From Saccharopolyspora dendranthemae (GTDB taxonomy: Bacteria > Actinomycetota > Actinomycetes > Mycobacteriales > Pseudonocardiaceae), in NCBI RefSeq assembly GCF_007829955.1, contig NZ_VIWX01000007.1, forward strand, positions 186,001 through 250,000: a DNA stretch of 64,000 nt, in the 5' to 3' direction. The notes beneath the pieces were generated by a model that made no database searches, was not told the DNA's origin, and saw nothing but the letters and a program-made list of their open reading frames with translations. The translations under genes and the position numbers were made by a program. Every line of letters begins with the position of its first letter. Within the stretch, counting starts at the first letter, position 1. Of the stretch, positions 18,199 through 26,476 are shown one piece after another.

Positions 18199-18450
18199 CT
18201 ACAAACGGGTGGCGAAGTCGCGGATCGTGTTCAGGACGAGGTCGATCAGCCGCTGCGCGCGCTCAACCTGGTCATGCGTTCGAGGGAGCCCCGGTGGGAG
18301 GACGGTCTCCGGGTGCTCCGGGTCGAGCTGGACCAGCGCCTGCCGCGCTTCGTCGAGCTTGCCCTGGCAGGTGCCCAGGTGCGCCCCGGCCTCTTCGAGC
18401 TGGCGCTCGATGCCCTGCAGCACTTGGTGGAGTTCGTCGAGCGAGGACAC
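18199..18450 (-). CDS. Small coiled-coil protein (83 aa)
   Basis: 83 residues, mainly helical with heptad-like spacing: LDELHQVLQGIERQLEEAG (about 4-22), KLDEARQALVQL (about 31-42), then a Pro/Gly break near PPGLPRTH and a final helix ending in TIRDFATRL. Size and two-helix hairpin form resemble WXG100/ESAT-6-type proteins, but no WXG is present. The start is two bases after the stop of the next upstream gene, so the two are a translational unit. Together with the FtsK-like ATPase downstream, this suggests a substrate or partner of that ATPase. No named family recognised with confidence. Confidence 0.7.
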   Translation of the reverse strand: MSSLDELHQVLQGIERQLEEAGAHLGTCQGKLDEARQALVQLDPEHPETVLPPGLPRTHDQVERAQRLIDLVLNTIRDFATRL

Positions 18451-18452
18451 GA

Positions 18453-18713
18453 CTACAGGCGCCCGGCGTAGCTCTCGGTGGAGGAGATCGTCGCCGACAG
18501 CGTGCCCTGCGCGCCGCCGATCGTCTGCAGGACCTCGGCGAGCATGCCGTAGGCGTGCTGCATCTCGTCCTGCGCGGTGCCCTGGATGGCCCCGGAGAGC
18601 GCTGCCTGCGCTTCCTCGAGGACCAGCGTCGTCTGCTGGAGTGCGGCGACGCCTTCCTGCATCTTCTGGTTGGCCAGCGAAATGCCTGCGCGAACTTCTT
18701 CGACGCCTGCCAT
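18453..18713 (-). CDS. Small helical protein (86 aa), first gene of the FtsK cassette
   Basis: 86 residues, begins MAGVEEVRAGISLANQKMQEG and is almost wholly helical, with Ala/Gln/Thr-rich amphipathic segments and a central QGTAQDEMQHAYGML that may be a turn. The C-terminus TISSTESYAGRL resembles that of its neighbour (TIRDFATRL), so the two could be an ancient heterodimer like ESAT-6/CFP-10. No WXG motif, no signal peptide. It is the first gene of the minus-strand cassette; its promoter would lie in 18714-18844. Possibly a DUF6244-like protein, but I am not sure of that name. Confidence 0.7.
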   Translation of the reverse strand: MAGVEEVRAGISLANQKMQEGVAALQQTTLVLEEAQAALSGAIQGTAQDEMQHAYGMLAEVLQTIGGAQGTLSATISSTESYAGRL

Positions 18714-18844
18714 TTGGATGCGGTCCTCTCCAAGGGCGGTACGACTCTGTAACGGTTCACAAGGTAGTGCCCGGGCAAGATCACCGCTCGGGCGGGCCGC
18801 CCTTGTTGATCATTGTTCGGTCATGCCTGGCAAGCCTGTTGGAC

Positions 18845-19261
18845 TTAGTTGTCTACTGTGGATTCGTGGTGATCCGGAGCGTCGTCGTCCCCGGACCACG
18901 TCTCGATCAGCAGGCGCTCGCCGGCCGGGACCAGCTCGCCGACCAGATCGGGGTCGTCGACCACCGCCCAGGCCGTCGGCGGCGCGCAGGCGACGCGGTG
19001 CCGTCCGCACTCCGGGCCGAGTTCGCGCAGGAAGTTGCGCACCACGCGCGAGAGCGCGGCCACGTGCCAGCCGGTCTCCCCGGTGCCGCGGCTCATCGTC
19101 AGCGACCAGCAGCCGGGCTCCTCGTCGGAGCAGTCGGCGACGGTGATGACCTGTCCGCCGATGCGTCTGACCAGGTCGTCGCAGGCCTCGCGGGCGCTGG
19201 GTTCGTCCTGGGCACCGACGACCACGGTGATGAGCAGTTCGAGCTCGCTGTGCGCATCCAT
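18845..19261 (-). CDS. Conserved-looking hypothetical protein (138 aa)
   Basis: 138 residues, no recognised family. It starts with a hydrophobic strand (ELELLITVVVGA), followed by alternating strands and helices (IGGQVITVADCSDEEPGCWSLTMS; ALSRVVRNFLREL), a pattern compatible with a ferredoxin-like or ACT-like fold. It ends in an acidic tail DDDAPDHHESTVDN. Cytoplasmic by appearance. The codon usage is that of a real gene. It is on the same strand as the FtsK cassette but separated by 130 bases, and on the same strand as the PRC-barrel gene 50 bases upstream. Confidence 0.6.
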   Translation of the reverse strand: MDAHSELELLITVVVGAQDEPSAREACDDLVRRIGGQVITVADCSDEEPGCWSLTMSRGTGETGWHVAALSRVVRNFLRELGPECGRHRVACAPPTAWAVVDDPDLVGELVPAGERLLIETWSGDDDAPDHHESTVDN

Positions 19262-19310
19262 CGCGGAAGATTCTTCCGCATCCGCACGCGGGTTCGAACG
19301 CCCGAGAAGA

Positions 19311-19649
19311 TCAGTATTTGGTATCGCTCTCGTCGGGGTCGACGAGCCCGTAGTAGGCGTAGAGGTCGCGGCCCTCGGTGTCGGTAAGCCTGCCGCCCTC
19401 GGCCTCGACGTCCGGGGCGTTGCGGACCCGGTCCCTGGAGACCGGGAGCTCCAGCCGGTTCTCCGCCGTGGTCGCGCCGTCGAGCGGCACGAAGGTCTCC
19501 TTGATCCCGAACAGGCCGATCCGGACCGTGACCCACTCGGGCTGGTTGGTGTGGTCGTCGACGTAGACGTTGCCGACTCGTCCGACGCGATTCCCCTCGC
19601 TGTCGAACACCGGTGTCCCGATCAGATCTTGTGCGCGCGCGACGTTCAT
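19311..19649 (-). CDS. PRC-barrel domain protein
   Basis: 112 residues; a PRC-barrel fills the first 80 (ARAQDLIGTPVFDSEGNRVGRVGNVYVDD followed by EWVTVRIGLFGIKETFVPLDGA). The domain is a small beta-barrel found in photosynthetic reaction centre H subunit, RimM and many stand-alone stress proteins; stand-alone copies are of unknown role. The C-terminal 25 residues are acidic and end in DPDESDTKY. The start ATG lacks a strong ribosome site. Probably an independent transcription unit or paired with 18845-19261. Confidence 0.85.
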   Translation of the reverse strand: MNVARAQDLIGTPVFDSEGNRVGRVGNVYVDDHTNQPEWVTVRIGLFGIKETFVPLDGATTAENRLELPVSRDRVRNAPDVEAEGGRLTDTEGRDLYAYYGLVDPDESDTKY

Positions 19650-19758
19650 GGCAGCCCCCGCTCTCCGGGCTCAAAACTGCCCGGCAGGACGGTGGCCTGC
19701 AAACGCAAGCGACACGCCTCACTCGATCAGGTAATGATCGTCAGCATTATTATCCGCT

Positions 19759-20562
19759 CTAAGAATTCAGCGCGCGCCCGATGAAGTTGCGGACATCGGT
19801 CATGACCTCGGATTTGTTCGTCTCGTTGAACAGCTCGTGGCGGGCGCTCGGGTAGATGTGCTCGTGGAACTCGTTTCCGCGGATGCGGTCGATCCCGGTC
19901 CGGGTATCGGCCTCGGGGACCAGCTCGTCGTCCTCGCCGTGGATCCACAGCGTCGGGATGTCCAGCGTCGGGCCCTCGTTGATCGCGAGCAGGCAGTCGT
20001 CGACCGCGCGGAGCGTGGCGCGCTTGAACGGACCGTGCCAGACCAGCTCGTCGCCCAGGTACGCGGCGCCGACCTCGGGGTCGCGGGAGAGCGTCGTCGG
20101 CTCGATCGGCGTGTCCGGGATCTCGTCGTGCTCCAGCAGGTCCAGCACGTGCCAGGTGCCCAGGACCGGACCCGACAGCACCAGGGCGGCCAGGTGCCGC
20201 TGGTGCTCCTGCGCGTAGCGGGCGGCGAGCATGCCGCCCATCGAGTGCCCGATCAGCACGACCGGCAGATCCGGGTGCTGCGCGGTGACCTCGCGGCGCA
20301 GCACCTCCAGGTCGGCGATCAGGGCCTCGGCGTCCTCGTAGTAGACCCGGTCGCCCGGCGAGCGGCCGTGGCCGATGTGGTCCGGCGCCCAGACCAGCGC
20401 GCGCGACTGGACCAGCTGCTCCGCGACCCACTGGTACCGCCCGGAGTGCTCGCCGTAGCCGTGCGAGATCAGCGCGATCCACCCCGGGTTGTCCGACGAC
20501 CACTCCCGCACGGCCAGCGTGCCCAGGCTCCCCGCTACCTCGCGGTCCGTTGACTCGATCAT
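19759..20562 (-). CDS. Alpha/beta hydrolase, monoacylglycerol-lipase-like
   Basis: 267 residues, close to the size of bacterial monoglyceride lipases. Nucleophile elbow VVLIGHSMGGMLAARYA (about 99-115) with the catalytic Ser; oxyanion region LISHGYGEHSGRYQ (about 31-44); catalytic Asp in LWIHGEDDELVPEA (about 205-218) and His in YPSARHELFNET (about 238-249). HGYGEHSGRY is the HG-x-GEHSGRY signature of the Hydrolase_4/MGLL family. No signal peptide, so it acts inside the cell, on monoacylglycerols or similar esters. A start further up (20616 or 20649) is open in frame but adds no family sequence. Confidence 0.88.
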   Translation of the reverse strand: MIESTDREVAGSLGTLAVREWSSDNPGWIALISHGYGEHSGRYQWVAEQLVQSRALVWAPDHIGHGRSPGDRVYYEDAEALIADLEVLRREVTAQHPDLPVVLIGHSMGGMLAARYAQEHQRHLAALVLSGPVLGTWHVLDLLEHDEIPDTPIEPTTLSRDPEVGAAYLGDELVWHGPFKRATLRAVDDCLLAINEGPTLDIPTLWIHGEDDELVPEADTRTGIDRIRGNEFHEHIYPSARHELFNETNKSEVMTDVRNFIGRALNS

Positions 20563-20669
20563 GTCGCCACCCCAGCACACCCGTGCTGATCCGGCCACCA
20601 CCTCAAGGGTGATCGACATGTCTTCTCGGGGGCCGCTCGGCGACGGCACCGCCGCACGGCTGAGCAGTC

Positions 20670-21203
20670 CTAGTGGTAGGCGCTCTCACCGATGGCTCCG
20701 CCGCCGCAGACCACGTCTCCGGTCCAGGTGACCGGCAGCGGCTCGGTCTCGTCCGGCGGGATGACCTGCAGGCTCGCCGGGGCGGGCTGGCACGGGTCGC
20801 CTTCGCCCTCGTGGGGAACGGCGGTCCAGTGCAGCGTCGCGGCCGCCGAGGCGCCGGGGGGAAGGTCGATGAGCGCCGGTCCCGGGTTCGGCGTGCGGGT
20901 GACGTTCGTGGGCAGCGGGTTGCCCGCGGCGTCCACCAGCTGCATCCCGCCGTAGCCGTAGAGCGTGCAGAACTGATCGCTGGAGTTGGTCAGCGACAGG
21001 TCCGCGTAGCGCTGGCCGGCCCCGGCCTCGACCGGCGACATGCTGCCGGTGAGCTGAGAGGTGTGGCAGCGCGGATCACGCGGCTGGTCCGGTGCGTCCT
21101 GCGCCTGAGCCGGCAGGGCCGCGCCCGCCAGTGCTCCTGCGGCCAGCAGGCCGGCGGACGTCTGCAGAATGCGTGCTCCGATGCGCCGGTTCACGGCCAT
21201 CAC
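20670..21203 (-). CDS. Secreted DUF4232 protein
   Basis: 177 residues. N-terminal signal peptide: basic MMAVNRRIGARI, hydrophobic TSAGLLAAGALAGAALPA, cleavage probably at AQA-QD (about residue 34). The rest is a DUF4232 beta-sandwich: CHTSQLTGSM, a YADLSLTNSSDQFCTLYGYGGMQLVDAAGNPLPT block (about 67-100) and a final WTGDVVCGG. Four cysteines suggest two disulfides outside the membrane. DUF4232 proteins are common in actinomycetes as secreted or lipid-anchored proteins of unknown role; here there is no lipobox Cys. Confidence 0.87.
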   Translation of the reverse strand: MMAVNRRIGARILQTSAGLLAAGALAGAALPAQAQDAPDQPRDPRCHTSQLTGSMSPVEAGAGQRYADLSLTNSSDQFCTLYGYGGMQLVDAAGNPLPTNVTRTPNPGPALIDLPPGASAAATLHWTAVPHEGEGDPCQPAPASLQVIPPDETEPLPVTWTGDVVCGGGAIGESAYH

Positions 21204-21522
21204 CCCCGTTCCCGCCGCCCCAGCGGGTTGGTTCGGTCATTGCTCTGCACTTGGAAGACGCCCGCCGTTGGAAAAGGTTGCCCGCGCCGGAGAAACGGCG
21301 GCGCACCGCGGGCTCCGCCCCACTGTGCATCTAGTGAAGAAAACTCGCGACTGGGAGCAGCGACTCACTAGATCAGGCGAGTAGGACTACGCATTGATTG
21401 CATTGCGTAGGGCTTTCCCGCGCCTTTCGGGTAGCGATCTTAAGCCGAATGGCGGAACTGGCTGTTTGTCGGACTTCGATAGTTTGAGCAGCGGCAGAGG
21501 CCAGAACTGCAGGGGGTAAAAC
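21204..21522. promoter_or_regulatory. Lysozyme leader with two hairpins
   Basis: 319 bases between divergent genes. Two inverted repeats point to a structured leader for the lysozyme gene: ATCTAGTGA (21329-21337) with TCACTAGAT (21365-21373), and CTACGCA (21387-21393) with TGCGTAG (21404-21410). The DNA is AT-richer near the lysozyme start. I compared it mentally with cyclic-di-AMP riboswitches, common upstream of wall hydrolases, and did not see the consensus. Confidence 0.4.
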
Positions 21523-22314
21523 ATGGCCGAACGCATTCCCGGCATCGATGTGGCGCGGTACCAAGGGGAGCCCGACTGGGGAGCGGTGCGCGGCGCCGGG
21601 TACGTCTTCACCTACATCAAGGCCACCGAAGGAATCGGGTACGTCAGTCCCGTGCTCGATTCGCAGCTCAACGGGGCGCGCGGGGCCGGCATGGTCACCG
21701 GGCTTTATCACTTCGCGCGACCGGACACCAACACGCCGCAGCAGGAGGCGGCCGACTTCGCCGCGCAGCTCGCGCGGACGAACTCGGCCGGCCCGGGGAA
21801 CCTCCCGCCGTGCCTGGACATGGAGACCGACGCGCCCAACCTCGGTGGGTGGATCAAGGGCTTCATCGACGCCCTCCGCGGTCACACCGGCCGCCACGAG
21901 ATCGTCGTCTACGCCTCCAGCTCGTGGTTCCAGGACAAGATCGCGCCGGATACCTGGGTGGACCCGGGCGTGTTCCTGTGGGTCGCGCACTACGGGCGCA
22001 ACCCCGGCGAGCCCGGCTACATGACCGACCGCGTGGTCGTGCACCAGCACGCCTCCGACGGGAAGGTCCCCGGCATCGGCGCCGACACCGACCTCAACGT
22101 CTCGCTGGTGCCGGTGGACGTGCTCACCGGAGCCGGTGCGCCGCCTCCGCCGCCCGGGCCCGCACCGCAGGAGACCTACGTGGTGCAGCCCGGCGACACC
22201 CTCTCCGGGGTCGGAGCCAAGGTCGGCGTCGACTGGCGGGAGATCGCCCGCGTCAACGGAATCGGGGACCCGGATCTGATCTACGTCGGTCAGGTCCTCA
22301 AGATTCCCCGATAG
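21523..22314 (+). CDS. GH25 lysozyme with C-terminal LysM
   Basis: 263 residues. The GH25 (muramidase) TIM barrel covers about 5-195: GIDVARYQGEPDW at the start carries the first catalytic-site Asp, followed by FTYIKATEG, GLYHFARP and the DMETD acid pair (about 99-103). A proline linker (APPPPPGPAPQ, about 205-216) joins a single LysM domain (YVVQPGDTLSGVGAKVGVDWREIARVNGI, ending QVLKIPR). It cleaves the MurNAc-GlcNAc bond of peptidoglycan; LysM anchors it to the wall. No signal peptide or membrane segment is visible, which is odd for a wall enzyme. AGGGGGTAAAAC before the ATG is a fair ribosome site. Confidence 0.92.
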   Translation: MAERIPGIDVARYQGEPDWGAVRGAGYVFTYIKATEGIGYVSPVLDSQLNGARGAGMVTGLYHFARPDTNTPQQEAADFAAQLARTNSAGPGNLPPCLDMETDAPNLGGWIKGFIDALRGHTGRHEIVVYASSSWFQDKIAPDTWVDPGVFLWVAHYGRNPGEPGYMTDRVVVHQHASDGKVPGIGADTDLNVSLVPVDVLTGAGAPPPPPGPAPQETYVVQPGDTLSGVGAKVGVDWREIARVNGIGDPDLIYVGQVLKIPR

Positions 22315-22350
22315 CGCGGAATCTTCGGCGCAGGCAGTCCTGCGTCCTCC

Positions 22351-22382
22351 AGCGGCCCGGACGGCTCACCGTCCGGGCCGCT
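22351..22382 (+). terminator. Strong terminator hairpin after the lysozyme gene
   Basis: AGCGGCCCGGACGG (22351-22364) is perfectly complementary to CCGTCCGGGCCGCT (22369-22382), giving a 14-bp stem with a 4-base loop, 36 bases past the stop. Confidence 0.85.
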
Positions 22383-22566
22383 GCACATGCGGGTGGGAAA
22401 AGCGTTGATCTGAGGGGAGAACGCGAAAACCCGCGCCACGCGGAGGTGTTTCCGGCGCAGATCTCCATTGGGAAAAGGTTCGTCCGGAAAAGCCGGTTCC
22501 CCGTTCTCCCGCGATCAACTCGGGTTACCGTTTTCGTGAACATCACCCGAGGTGGAGGTGAACGCG

Positions 22567-23691
22567 ATGGCGGACGTCGCTGCGCTGGTCCGGTCCAGCT
22601 GGACCCGCGGTGAACCCGGCCGGGACGCGCCGGTCGAGCTGGTCAGGGCGTTATATCGCTGGTGGGTCGTCGCGATGGTGCTCAAGATCCTCGGCGCCAC
22701 CTGGGACATCTCCTGGCACTTCCGGTGGCTGCGCGACGACCTCGCGCCTCCGCACCTGCTCAACACCGTCGGCACGGTGATGGTGATCGGGCTGGTCGTC
22801 TACCACAGCTACACCGGGATCGGGGCGGACAAGACCACGCTGCGCTGGATGCAGTGGGGGCTGGGGATCTTCCTGATCGCCGCGCCGCTCGACGTGATCA
22901 ACCACCGGGTCAACGGTCTGGACATCACCGCCTGGAGCCCGTCGCACGCCCTGCTCTACCTGGGAACTGGGATGATGAGCATCGGCCTGCTGGTGGGCTG
23001 GAACCGGCTCTGCCGCACCGACCGGTACTTCTACCCGGTCGCGTGCTTCCTGTGGTTCACCGTGATCGACAACTTCATGTTCCTCAACCAGCACCAGGAG
23101 TACGGCGTGCTGGGGCTGGCCGCGTGGGAGCGCGGCACGCCCTACGCCGAGGACAGCCTGCTGCAGTTCGCCGCCGATCAGCTCCACCGGCCGCTGGACT
23201 ACATCGCGGTGGAGAACTTCACCCTTCCCACGCCGGACTGGCTCTACCCGACCTGGGCGGTGCTGACCGGGCTGGGCACGTTGCTGCTCGCGCGGATCCT
23301 GGTGGGGCGCCGCTGGACGGCCACCACGGTGGCCGCCGGCTACCTCGCCTTCCGCTGCGTGGCCTGGGTCCTGCTGGCCGCTGGCGGGTTCCCGATCTCC
23401 ACGGTGCCGTTCTTCCTGCTGATCGGGGCGTTGGCGATCGACCTGTCCTGCCAGCTGGTGATGCGGTTGCGCCCGCTGGCCGGAGCGGTGGCGGTCACGG
23501 CCGCGGCCTACGCGGCGCTGTGGCTGCAGCACGCCTACATCGCCGCGCCGCCCTCGGACTTCGCCTCCGCGCTGTACGTGGTGGTGCTGCTGGCCGGTCT
23601 GTGGTGGCTGTTCGAGCACCTCGGCTCGGGCGGAGTCCGGCGCATCGAGCAGTACCTGGCCACGGTGCGCGACTGGCGCGTCCGCGACTGA
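22567..23691 (+). CDS. Multi-pass integral membrane protein
   Basis: 374 residues with about nine hydrophobic helices, starting near residue 30 (WWVVAMVLKILGATWDISWHF). Conserved-looking His residues lie in helices (WDISWHFRW, INHRVNG, SPSHALLYLGTGMM), suggesting metal or haem contact, but no family is recognised with certainty. ATG at 22567 is chosen over 22552 because GGAGGTG sits just before it at good spacing. The gene converges with a CopD-like gene. It may share copper or membrane-protein context with it, but convergent pairs are not an operon. Confidence 0.72.
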   Translation: MADVAALVRSSWTRGEPGRDAPVELVRALYRWWVVAMVLKILGATWDISWHFRWLRDDLAPPHLLNTVGTVMVIGLVVYHSYTGIGADKTTLRWMQWGLGIFLIAAPLDVINHRVNGLDITAWSPSHALLYLGTGMMSIGLLVGWNRLCRTDRYFYPVACFLWFTVIDNFMFLNQHQEYGVLGLAAWERGTPYAEDSLLQFAADQLHRPLDYIAVENFTLPTPDWLYPTWAVLTGLGTLLLARILVGRRWTATTVAAGYLAFRCVAWVLLAAGGFPISTVPFFLLIGALAIDLSCQLVMRLRPLAGAVAVTAAAYAALWLQHAYIAAPPSDFASALYVVVLLAGLWWLFEHLGSGGVRRIEQYLATVRDWRVRD

Positions 23692-23720
23692 GTCACAGGT
23701 GAGTCGCGTCCGCGACCGGG

Positions 23721-24782
23721 TCAGATGATGAGCGGGGCGCGGGAGAGGACGACGCCGAGGCCGTAGGCGACGCCCATGACCGCGACCTCGAAGATCACCC
23801 AGGTCATCAAGGCCGTCCGCTCCTGCCGTGCGATGCGCGGCAGGAGCCGGAACCGCATCTGGGCCCCGATCACCGCCAGCACCACCAGGCACACCGCCTT
23901 GCCGATGAGGATCTGCCCGTACTGCGTGGTGACCAGACCGGCCAGGCCCACGCTCGGCGTGATGATCAGTTCCATCAGGCCGTTGAACATGCCGGAAGCG
24001 CCGACCACCAGCAGGGCGAGTCCGGCGAGCTTGGAGAAGCGCGGCACCGCCTCGGCGAGCAGCTCGCGCCGCGGCGCCACGAACACGGCCACCGCGGCCA
24101 GGCCGCCGACCCACATGGCGGCACCGACCACGTGCAGCTCCATCGAGATCATGCTGAAGTCGTGGTACTGCCAGTCGGTCGCGTGGCCGGTCAGCGGCAT
24201 CGGCAGCAGCCCGAGCAGCGCGACGATGGTGCGCAGCTCGGTGGGCACCGACTCGCCGAAGCGCACGGCGAACAGTCCCACGACGGCGCAGAGCAGCCCA
24301 CCACCGGCGCTGGCGAGCAGGCCGGGGCCGGCGGGCACGTTCTCGACGTAGGCGACGAGAAGCCCGGTGGTGGCCGGTGAGCCCGGGCTGGCTTCCATCG
24401 CCTGCAGGACCAGCGAGACCAGCGCGGAGAGCATCCACACCAGGCCCGTGAACACGGTGAGCTGCCGGGCCCGGGCGGCCACGGGTTCGGTGCGCTTCGG
24501 CTGGTCGAAGCCGAGCAGCTTGGGCAGCATCGAGAGTCCGACGGTGGCGAGCGCGGCCAGGTCGAGCGCCGCGCGAGCGACCGGGATGCCGAACCGGACC
24601 AGCGGGGGCAGCGCGGGCAGGCCGGGGATGGTGCCGACGTCGGTGTAGGCCGTGGCGGCGAGCGCGGTCAGCAGCGCGGCACCCAGCAGGGCCGCGACGA
24701 CCAGTGCTTTCGCAGTGCGCGCGCGGCTCCGCTTGGTCTGCTCGGTCCGGGATACCGCTTCGTGAACAGCCACGTTCCGCAT
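23721..24782 (-). CDS. CopD-family membrane protein
   Basis: 353 residues, eight or nine membrane helices. The C-terminal half fits the CopD domain (MELHVVGAAMWVGGLAAVAVF, about 205-225, with the conserved His, followed by RFSKLAGLALLVVGASGMFNGL and the late helix LIGKAVCLVVLAVIGAQMRFRLLPR). CopD-like proteins are thought to import copper across the membrane or to sit in copper homeostasis. No CopC domain is fused. ATG at 24782 with GGTGAGATC upstream is chosen; 24833 is also open. Confidence 0.85.
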   Translation of the reverse strand: MRNVAVHEAVSRTEQTKRSRARTAKALVVAALLGAALLTALAATAYTDVGTIPGLPALPPLVRFGIPVARAALDLAALATVGLSMLPKLLGFDQPKRTEPVAARARQLTVFTGLVWMLSALVSLVLQAMEASPGSPATTGLLVAYVENVPAGPGLLASAGGGLLCAVVGLFAVRFGESVPTELRTIVALLGLLPMPLTGHATDWQYHDFSMISMELHVVGAAMWVGGLAAVAVFVAPRRELLAEAVPRFSKLAGLALLVVGASGMFNGLMELIITPSVGLAGLVTTQYGQILIGKAVCLVVLAVIGAQMRFRLLPRIARQERTALMTWVIFEVAVMGVAYGLGVVLSRAPLII

Positions 24783-25498
24783 GATCTCACCCGACCGTGC
24801 CTTCATAGGAAGTAGTTGCTGCAGATCACGCATCGTGAGGGAAATGTGCCTGAGCGCGATCGCGGCAGTGGACGTGATGTTCTCCCCATGTCGTTTGGGT
24901 CACCGTTTTCGCGCTGAGAATGTTGATCTTCATTTCGGTCGACGTGCCTGCTCTCCAGGCGTGCGGGGTGGAAGGAGTCCAATCCCGGCGATTTGTCGGG
25001 GAGCGGTGGCGGGACCGCGAACCGCGGTGGTCGGATGTGTTGCTGACAAAGTCCTCAGCGTTGTTGTTCTAGAGTCAGCGGCGTGGTTTCGGTGGATGAC
25101 GCACTTGTGCACGCGAAGTGCGCTATCGACGTGCGTGATTCGTCCGGGCGTCGAGAAGTGTTCACCGGATCGGTTCCCGCGAATTCCGCTCAACGTCAGC
25201 CTGGCTGTGAACAATTCGTGCTTTGCTGTGGCGCCTGGCCCGCCGTGCGGGATCACCCTGGGTTCAGCCGGGGCAACTCAGGGCACCCTACGGGCGGCTC
25301 TGAGGTGGGTTCTCGCAGCCAGAACGCGGGTTCGGCACGAGGGTGGTTCGCGGGCGGCAACCGCCGCTGGAATGCGAGCACGGTTCGCCTCAGGGAAATT
25401 GGGGGTCCGGCCCCGGATGTGCGCCGGGCTCGCGAGACGCGAGATTGAGCGGTGTGGACGGACAGAGTGTCATGCAACGCGCTGGGGCGTGATCTGCG
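24783..25498. other. Long intergenic region, nothing recognised
   Basis: 716 bases between a minus-strand and a plus-strand gene, so it should hold two promoters. It is somewhat lower in GC than flanking genes around 24830-25080. A TAGAGT at 25070 may be a -10 element but lacks a properly spaced -35. Open frames here have poor codon usage and resemble no family. Confidence 0.4.
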
Positions 25499-26476
25499 AT
25501 GACTGCGCTTGCGGTGGTGCTGGCGGCGTTGGGCGCCTGCGGGTACGCGGTGGGAGCCCGCTTGCAGCACGCGGCGGTGCACGCCGCGATGGACGGCGGC
25601 GGCCTCGGCCTGCGCAGCCAGGCCCAGCTCGTGCGCAATCCGCGCTGGCTGGCCGGACTCGCCGCGCTCGGCAGCGGCGCTGTGCTGCACGTGTGCGCGC
25701 TGGGGCTCGCGCCCCTGAGCGTCGTGCAGCCCATGGGGGTGCTCGCGCTGCCCATCACCGTGCTGCTCAACTTCCGGGAGCAGGGCTACAGCCGGCGCGA
25801 GGTCAGCCCGAGCATGGTGCTGGCGGTGCTCGCCGCGACCGGCGGACTGGCCGTGTTCGTGCTGCTGGCCGCCGGCAGCGCCACGCCGACCACGGTCGGG
25901 GACGCCGATCAGTTCACCGCCACCCAGATCATCGCCGTGGCCGTGCTGGTGCTCGGCGTGGTCGCGGTCGCGACCCGCTCCAAGCTGCGCTGCGTGCTCT
26001 TCGCCGCCGGGTGCGCCGTGGCCTACGGGTACGTGTCGCTGATGGCCAGGGCCGTGGCGCAGCAGGTCGGCACCTGGGACCTGCTCTCGATCAACCTCCT
26101 CTCCGTGCTGGGCATCTCCGTGGCGATGGTGGCCGGCGGCTGGCTGCTGCAGCACGCCTACGCCAGCGGCCCGCCCGACCTGGTCGTGGCCTGCCTGACC
26201 GTCATCGACCCGCTGGTGGCCGTCGGCCTGGGAATCGGCCTGCTCGGCGAGGCCGACCACGTCAGCGGCTGGGTCGCCGCAGCGGAGGCGCTCTGCGCGC
26301 TGGTGGCCTGCGCCGGGGTGTTCGCCCTGGCACGGCACCACCCCGACACGACCGAACGGCGCCCGTCGGACAGGCTGGAGGGTGCCCCTGGTGGGACTGA
26401 CCAGTCGCCTACGGAAGTTCCCACCGGTACCGCCGGACACCGCACGTCCCCTCGTCCTAACGGGAGTTCCTCTTGA
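25499..26476 (+). CDS. DMT-like (EamA/NIPA-type) membrane protein
   Basis: 325 residues; about nine or ten helices between residues 1 and 285, then a 40-residue hydrophilic tail. The helix pattern, including LSVVQPMGVLALPITVLLN (about 74-92) in the first half and VVACLTVIDPLVAVGLGIGLLGE (about 223-245) in the second, fits a DMT-superfamily carrier with two five-helix repeats, related to EamA and magnesium-linked NIPA proteins. Its TGA overlaps the TTG of the glycosyltransferase, so it heads a four-gene operon. It could be a flippase for the lipid the glycosyltransferases modify; that is inference. Confidence 0.8.
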   Translation: MTALAVVLAALGACGYAVGARLQHAAVHAAMDGGGLGLRSQAQLVRNPRWLAGLAALGSGAVLHVCALGLAPLSVVQPMGVLALPITVLLNFREQGYSRREVSPSMVLAVLAATGGLAVFVLLAAGSATPTTVGDADQFTATQIIAVAVLVLGVVAVATRSKLRCVLFAAGCAVAYGYVSLMARAVAQQVGTWDLLSINLLSVLGISVAMVAGGWLLQHAYASGPPDLVVACLTVIDPLVAVGLGIGLLGEADHVSGWVAAAEALCALVACAGVFALARHHPDTTERRPSDRLEGAPGGTDQSPTEVPTGTAGHRTSPRPNGSSS

